From JAAYKM01 sp964408155 (GTDB lineage Bacteria; Desulfobacterota; Syntrophia; Syntrophales; JAAYKM01), in the NCBI GenBank assembly GCA_964408155.1, contig CAYOYJ010000107.1, forward strand, positions 1-8,746: 8,746 nucleotides of DNA, written 5' to 3'. Made by a program: the position numbers and the translations under genes. The notes beneath the pieces were generated by a model that did not search any database, had not been told where the DNA came from, and saw nothing but the letters and a program-made list of their open reading frames with translations. Positions 6,052 to 8,746 of this stretch are shown here, piece after piece; position 1 is the stretch's first letter, and the number at the start of each line of letters is the position of its first letter.

Positions 6052-7371
6052 ATGCGCCGAATAATTGACTGTGCTATCCTGTCCCGTAGATTTTACATCA
6101 TCATGTTCTTGCTGGTCGTCCTGGCGCTTCATGGATGTGCGGGAATGAGATCCGTCGAGGTCGAAACCATGCCCTATCCCCTCCATTCCCCGGAATCAAT
6201 CGAACGCAATGAGTTTTTCGTCGCAAAAGATGAGGACGTTGTGGGCCGGCTGGTCATGATCCGACTGGAAAAAGGGGATACCCTGCCGGATGTGGCCAGA
6301 CATTTCAGCCTGGGGGTTAGTGAAATCAGTCTGGCGAATCCCGGCGTCGATATCTGGCTGCCTGAAGCCGGAACAAAAATCGTGTTGCCTCTGCACTTTA
6401 TTTTGCCGGATGTCCCCAGAAAAGGCATTGTAATCAACCTGGCTTCCATGAGACTGTTTCATTTCAAAGGAGATAACAAGTCCCTCGCGCTGTCAACATA
6501 CCCGGTGGGTATCGGCATGGAAGAAAAACCCACGCCCATGGGGCAGGCGTATGTGGATCGCAAAGTCGTCCGTCCCACCTGGCATGTTCCGGCTTCCATC
6601 GCGGCGGCCCATCGCAAAAAAGGGGATATTCTGCCGCCGTCCGTCCCGCCGGGTCCTGAGAATCCCCTGGGGGAATACGCCATGTATTTAAGCAAGACCG
6701 GCTATTTAATTCATGGTACGAACAAACCGGCCAGCATCGGTCTGAGGGCAACCAACGGCTGCATCAGGCTCTATCCGGAAGATATCAAGAAATTGTATGA
6801 AAAAACTCCTGTGAAAACCCCCGTGTCCATCATTTACCAGCCGTATCTCATCGGTCAGCGCAATGGTATGTTTTATCTGGAAGTCCATGCAACCGCAGCG
6901 GAGCAGAAAGTCACCGATGTGAAGAAGGTATTTGCGAAATTAAAAGATATTGAAAGAAAATCAAAGCGTACGGTGGATTGGGACAAAGTGGATAAAACCC
7001 TGGCCGAGGCAAGGGGTATTCCCGTGGCTGTGCTGGACACAGGCGGAGTCCGTGAAAAGGGGGAAGAGCAAATCATCGCGGTCCGTCATCCCGATAAATT
7101 GTACGACCGGCCGGAAATCCCGGAATTAAAATTGGGGGCATGGTATATATTGGCTGCCGAACTGCGTGATGCCACGGATGCGGCCAGGATGGCCGCCATG
7201 ATCAACCACCAGGGTCCGCCGATCCCGGCAAGGGTCCTGGCAAAAAAAGACAGTTACCGTGTCGTGGCCGGCCCATTCGAGAGTAACCGCAAGGCCAGGG
7301 AAGCGGCAAATCGCCTGAAATTTGATCTGGATATAGACGGCACGGTGATCGAACTGGAGAGCGATCGATAA
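6052..7371 (+). CDS. Lipoprotein L,D-transpeptidase with LysM-like and C-terminal SPOR domain
   Basis: This 439-residue protein has a signal sequence with lipobox L-H-G-C (Cys29). A LysM-like segment (~64-115; E-K-G-D-T-L-P-D-V-A-R-H-F, then N-P-G-V-D-I-W-L-P-E-A-G-T-K-I-V-L-P) should bind glycan strands. The L,D-transpeptidase (ErfK/YbiS/YcfS type) domain covers ~124-262, with His221 (Y-L-I-H-G-T) and catalytic Cys237 in T-N-G-C-I-R-L. After a charged linker, residues ~362-437 (W-Y-I-L-A-A-E-L, later Y-R-V-V-A-G-P-F) match a SPOR domain, which binds denuded glycans at division sites. Periplasmic action with a lipid anchor is likely. LysM-YkuD proteins are common; the added SPOR module is less usual and may direct the enzyme to septal murein. 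The ribosome binding site (AGAGA, 6039-6043) is weak, so translation may depend on the gene 20 bp upstream. A start at M18 (6103) would leave a very short signal sequence and is less likely. Confidence 0.88.
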   Translation: MRRIIDCAILSRRFYIIMFLLVVLALHGCAGMRSVEVETMPYPLHSPESIERNEFFVAKDEDVVGRLVMIRLEKGDTLPDVARHFSLGVSEISLANPGVDIWLPEAGTKIVLPLHFILPDVPRKGIVINLASMRLFHFKGDNKSLALSTYPVGIGMEEKPTPMGQAYVDRKVVRPTWHVPASIAAAHRKKGDILPPSVPPGPENPLGEYAMYLSKTGYLIHGTNKPASIGLRATNGCIRLYPEDIKKLYEKTPVKTPVSIIYQPYLIGQRNGMFYLEVHATAAEQKVTDVKKVFAKLKDIERKSKRTVDWDKVDKTLAEARGIPVAVLDTGGVREKGEEQIIAVRHPDKLYDRPEIPELKLGAWYILAAELRDATDAARMAAMINHQGPPIPARVLAKKDSYRVVAGPFESNRKAREAANRLKFDLDIDGTVIELESDR

Positions 7372-7379
7372 GTGGATGC

Positions 7380-7606
7380 ATGTTTTTTCCGGTCGCAATC
7401 ATGGAACAGGTGGTGTACACTCCCGGCGATTTGGATGAACGAAAAGATTTCATTTGAAAATCGGCAGCAAGCCTTTTCAGCGTGTGGGAAGGGATCAGGA
7501 GGACGGTCAGGGAAAAAAACTCAAGGCGCCTCGTCCAGATTTATTCCCAATGCTGGAAATATTCGAAGTGCAGATTCGTGAGTCGCTGTTAAGAAAAGTT
7601 ATTTGA
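7380..7606 (+). other. Possible small or frameshifted gene remnant
   Basis: Between the SPOR gene and the small lipoprotein there is no solid gene. One frame from ATG 7380 or 7401 reads M-E-Q-V-V-Y-T-P-G-D-L-D-E-R-K-D-F-I and stops at TGA 7455-7457. A second frame starting around 7454 reads K-I-G-S-K-P-F-Q-R-V-G-R-D and ends F-P-M-L-E-I-F-E-V-Q-I-R-E-S-L-L-R-K-V-I at TGA 7604-7606. Joined by a frameshift they would give a ~70-residue soluble protein. Another frame is open from 7372 to 7581 but its sequence (Ser/Gly/Arg-rich) looks non-coding. No promoter could be picked out for the gene at 7629. Confidence 0.25.
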
Positions 7607-7610
7607 ATGG

Positions 7611-7620
7611 AAAGGAGGTG
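7611..7620 (+). promoter_or_regulatory. Strong ribosome binding site of the alanine-zipper lipoprotein
   Basis: AAAGGAGGTG is a near-perfect anti-16S match, 8 nt before ATG 7629. Such a strong site suits an abundantly made Lpp-like protein and favours ATG 7629 over the out-of-frame ATG at 7622. Confidence 0.8.
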
Positions 7621-7628
7621 AATGGAGC

Positions 7629-7940
7629 ATGAAGAAGAGTTTTTTGATGGTTTCATTAATGGTTGTTTTCGCTTTGATTATGGCGGGTTGTGCAACCACC
7701 GGCGATCTCGAGAAAGTGCAGGCTCAGGGACAGGAGTCTAATGCCAAGGCCGATCAGGCGTTGCAGGCGTCACAGGATGCCAATGCAAACGCGGCGAAGG
7801 CAGCCGAAGCGGCAGCACGTGCCGAAGCGGCGTTAAAGGCGTCCGAAGAGCGAGCGGCGGCGGCTGAAGCGAAAGCGGCAGCGGCAGAGGAGAGAGCGAA
7901 GAAGGCGGAGTCCTCTTTCGAGAAATCGATGAGAAAGTAA
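7629..7940 (+). CDS. Alanine-zipper (Lpp/OprI-like) outer-membrane lipoprotein
   Basis: A 103-residue protein with a classic lipoprotein signal (M-K-K-S-F-L.. to lipobox M-A-G-C, Cys21). After C-A-T-T-G-D-L-E-K-V the rest (~30-97) is one Ala-rich amphipathic helix with heptad-like spacing of Ala, Lys and Glu. This matches the alanine-zipper family that includes Pseudomonas OprI; Braun Lpp is the functional analogue. The last residues, F-E-K-S-M-R-K, end in Arg-Lys like OprI and Lpp (..RK), where the C-terminal lysine is attached to peptidoglycan by L,D-transpeptidases. The mature helix (~80 residues) is longer than that of Lpp (58). Two L,D-transpeptidase genes lie directly upstream, so this protein is a plausible substrate. 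The lysine attachment is inferred from the C-terminus only. A terminator hairpin follows. Confidence 0.88.
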   Translation: MKKSFLMVSLMVVFALIMAGCATTGDLEKVQAQGQESNAKADQALQASQDANANAAKAAEAAARAEAALKASEERAAAAEAKAAAAEERAKKAESSFEKSMRK

Positions 7941-7990
7941 TTCGGTTTTTAAGGGGTTGTGCCCCGTATCGTTACTGCATCACAAAATGA

Positions 7991-8036
7991 AAAAGAGCCT
8001 CTCCTCTTTCGAGACTTATCCGGGAGAGGCTCTTTT
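7991..8036. terminator. Bidirectional intrinsic terminator between convergent genes
   Basis: A perfect 14-bp stem (7991-8004 with 8023-8036) encloses an 18-nt loop. The 5' arm starts with a run of A and the 3' arm ends in TCTTTT, so it can end transcription of the lipoprotein gene on the plus strand and of the rhodanese on the minus strand. It lies 50 bp after the lipoprotein stop and 52 bp beyond the rhodanese stop. Confidence 0.85.
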
Positions 8037-8088
8037 GCTTTCAAACCTTTGCCGTCAGGAAGGATGCTTAGCATTTTTCTGTTCAGCA

Positions 8089-8745
8089 TCAGGGCAGCAT
8101 GGGTGCGCTGTCGTCTCTTGTCCATTCCTGCATCGATCCGTCGTAAAGTTTCACATTTTTATAGCCAAACACTTCGGAGAGAATGAACCACCATGTCGAG
8201 GCCACCCGTCCCGTATCGCAATAGACGATGATTTCCCGGTTCGGATCCACCCCCACAACTCCTGTTGCCATATTTTTCAAGGTTGCCTCGTCCTTGAATG
8301 TCCAGCAGCATGTTTCCATATGATCACCCGGCGGGTATTTTTCGAATACCTGTATTGACGGCAGATTCACGGCGCCTGCAATTCTTCCCGTTTTTGCAAC
8401 CATAGGCAGCTTCTGCTTGCCTTCAAAGAAATCCGGTTCCCGGACATCGACAATCAGGGTTTTATTCAGGCTGTTCTTTACGTAATCCTTGTTGACGAAA
8501 ATCGCTTTATTGAATTTCCCTTTGTAAGACACCGCTCTCGGTTTGGCCATATCCGTGGATACCGCACGCTTTTCGCGGATCGACCATTTTTCGAAGCCGC
8601 CGTTCATTACGGAAACTTTGGCCACACCAGCGTATTTGAGCGTCCAGGCAACCCGGGTGATGTTAACGCGATCGGCAGGTGTGTCGGTTTTTCCGTATAC
8701 AATAATGATTGATTCGGGTTTAATACCGGCGGATCCAAGAAGGTC
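8089..8745 (-). CDS. Two-domain rhodanese (thiosulfate sulfurtransferase-like), N-terminus beyond window
   Basis: Sulfurtransferases of this family move sulfane sulfur from thiosulfate or mercaptopyruvate to an acceptor through a cysteine persulfide. The minus-strand frame is open to the window edge, giving 218 C-terminal residues. A GTG near 8625 is only internal, because rhodanese sequence continues upstream of it. The visible end of domain 1 reads I-I-I-V-Y-G-K-T-D-T-P-A-D-R-V, then W-T-L-K-Y-A-G and N-G-G-F-E-K-W. Its loop has Gly (codon 8692-8694) instead of Cys, as expected for an inactive N-terminal domain. Domain 2 begins around L-I-V-D-V-R-E-P-D-F-F-E-G and has the active loop C-D-T-G-R-V-A-S, with catalytic Cys at codon 8218-8220, followed by Y-D-G-S-M-Q-E-W. 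A signal peptide cannot be judged. It converges on the lipoprotein gene. A role with the YeeE pair in sulfur handling is possible but not shown by linkage. Confidence 0.88.
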   Translation of the reverse strand, partial: DLLGSAGIKPESIIIVYGKTDTPADRVNITRVAWTLKYAGVAKVSVMNGGFEKWSIREKRAVSTDMAKPRAVSYKGKFNKAIFVNKDYVKNSLNKTLIVDVREPDFFEGKQKLPMVAKTGRIAGAVNLPSIQVFEKYPPGDHMETCCWTFKDEATLKNMATGVVGVDPNREIIVYCDTGRVASTWWFILSEVFGYKNVKLYDGSMQEWTRDDSAPMLP

Positions 8746-8746
8746 A

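Noticed and set aside
6174..7453. Several minus-strand open frames opposite the second L,D-transpeptidase
   Set aside because: They lie antisense to a gene with intact catalytic motifs and show no recognisable domains or ribosome binding sites.
8089..8091. TGA stop of the rhodanese as another possible selenocysteine codon
   Set aside because: The rhodanese fold is already complete, and the continuing frame meets another TGA two codons later and a TAA soon after.
1..8746. CRISPR arrays, tRNA or rRNA genes
   Set aside because: I saw no regularly spaced short repeats and no tRNA or rRNA-like sequence on reading the window.

Overview
The window looks like chromosomal DNA from a Gram-negative bacterium. 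It encodes three lipoprotein-type genes, two L,D-transpeptidases and an OprI/Lpp-like alanine-zipper lipoprotein. The split YeeE/YedE genes, a rhodanese, DUF4139 and a candidate selenocysteine codon would fit Desulfobacterota (former Deltaproteobacteria). That placement is inference only; there is no marker gene here.

Layout. Positions 1-958 hold the 3' part of a DUF4139 protein. Positions 1003-3159 hold a 718-aa protein I do not recognise, made of two clearly homologous ~325-residue units and visibly more A+T-rich than its neighbours. A decayed SdpI-family membrane protein gene (about 3156-3532) overlaps its stop codon, and the end of that gene runs into a nested palindrome (3501-3576). Positions 3614-4665 carry a two-gene YeeE/YedE-type (sulfur transport, DUF395) operon closed by a hairpin. 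A 412-bp gap follows. Then come two consecutive lipoprotein L,D-transpeptidases (5078-6031, 6052-7371) and a small alanine-zipper lipoprotein ending in Arg-Lys (7629-7940). A bidirectional hairpin terminator (7991-8036) separates these from a convergent two-domain rhodanese that runs off the right edge.

The most interesting point is the first YeeE/YedE gene. A conventional reading stops at a TGA at 4013-4015, but the same frame continues for 41 more codons of clearly family-typical sequence and ends in a 4-nt ATGA overlap with the second gene. The TGA falls where the family has its conserved cysteine (G-C-[TP]-S-G-H), and a small hairpin with a GGGUC loop lies 21 nt downstream. This is the classic signature of a UGA-encoded selenocysteine, so the gene is annotated as a candidate selenoprotein version of a thiosulfate/selenium-type transporter half. 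Sequencing error or pseudogenization remain the alternatives.

A second coherent theme is envelope anchoring. The alanine-zipper lipoprotein ends like Braun lipoprotein/OprI (..RK), and the two upstream enzymes belong to the family that joins such C-terminal lysines to peptidoglycan in other bacteria. The rhodanese could work with the YeeE pair in sulfur (or selenium) trafficking, but it lies about 3.4 kb away on the opposite strand, so that link is weak.
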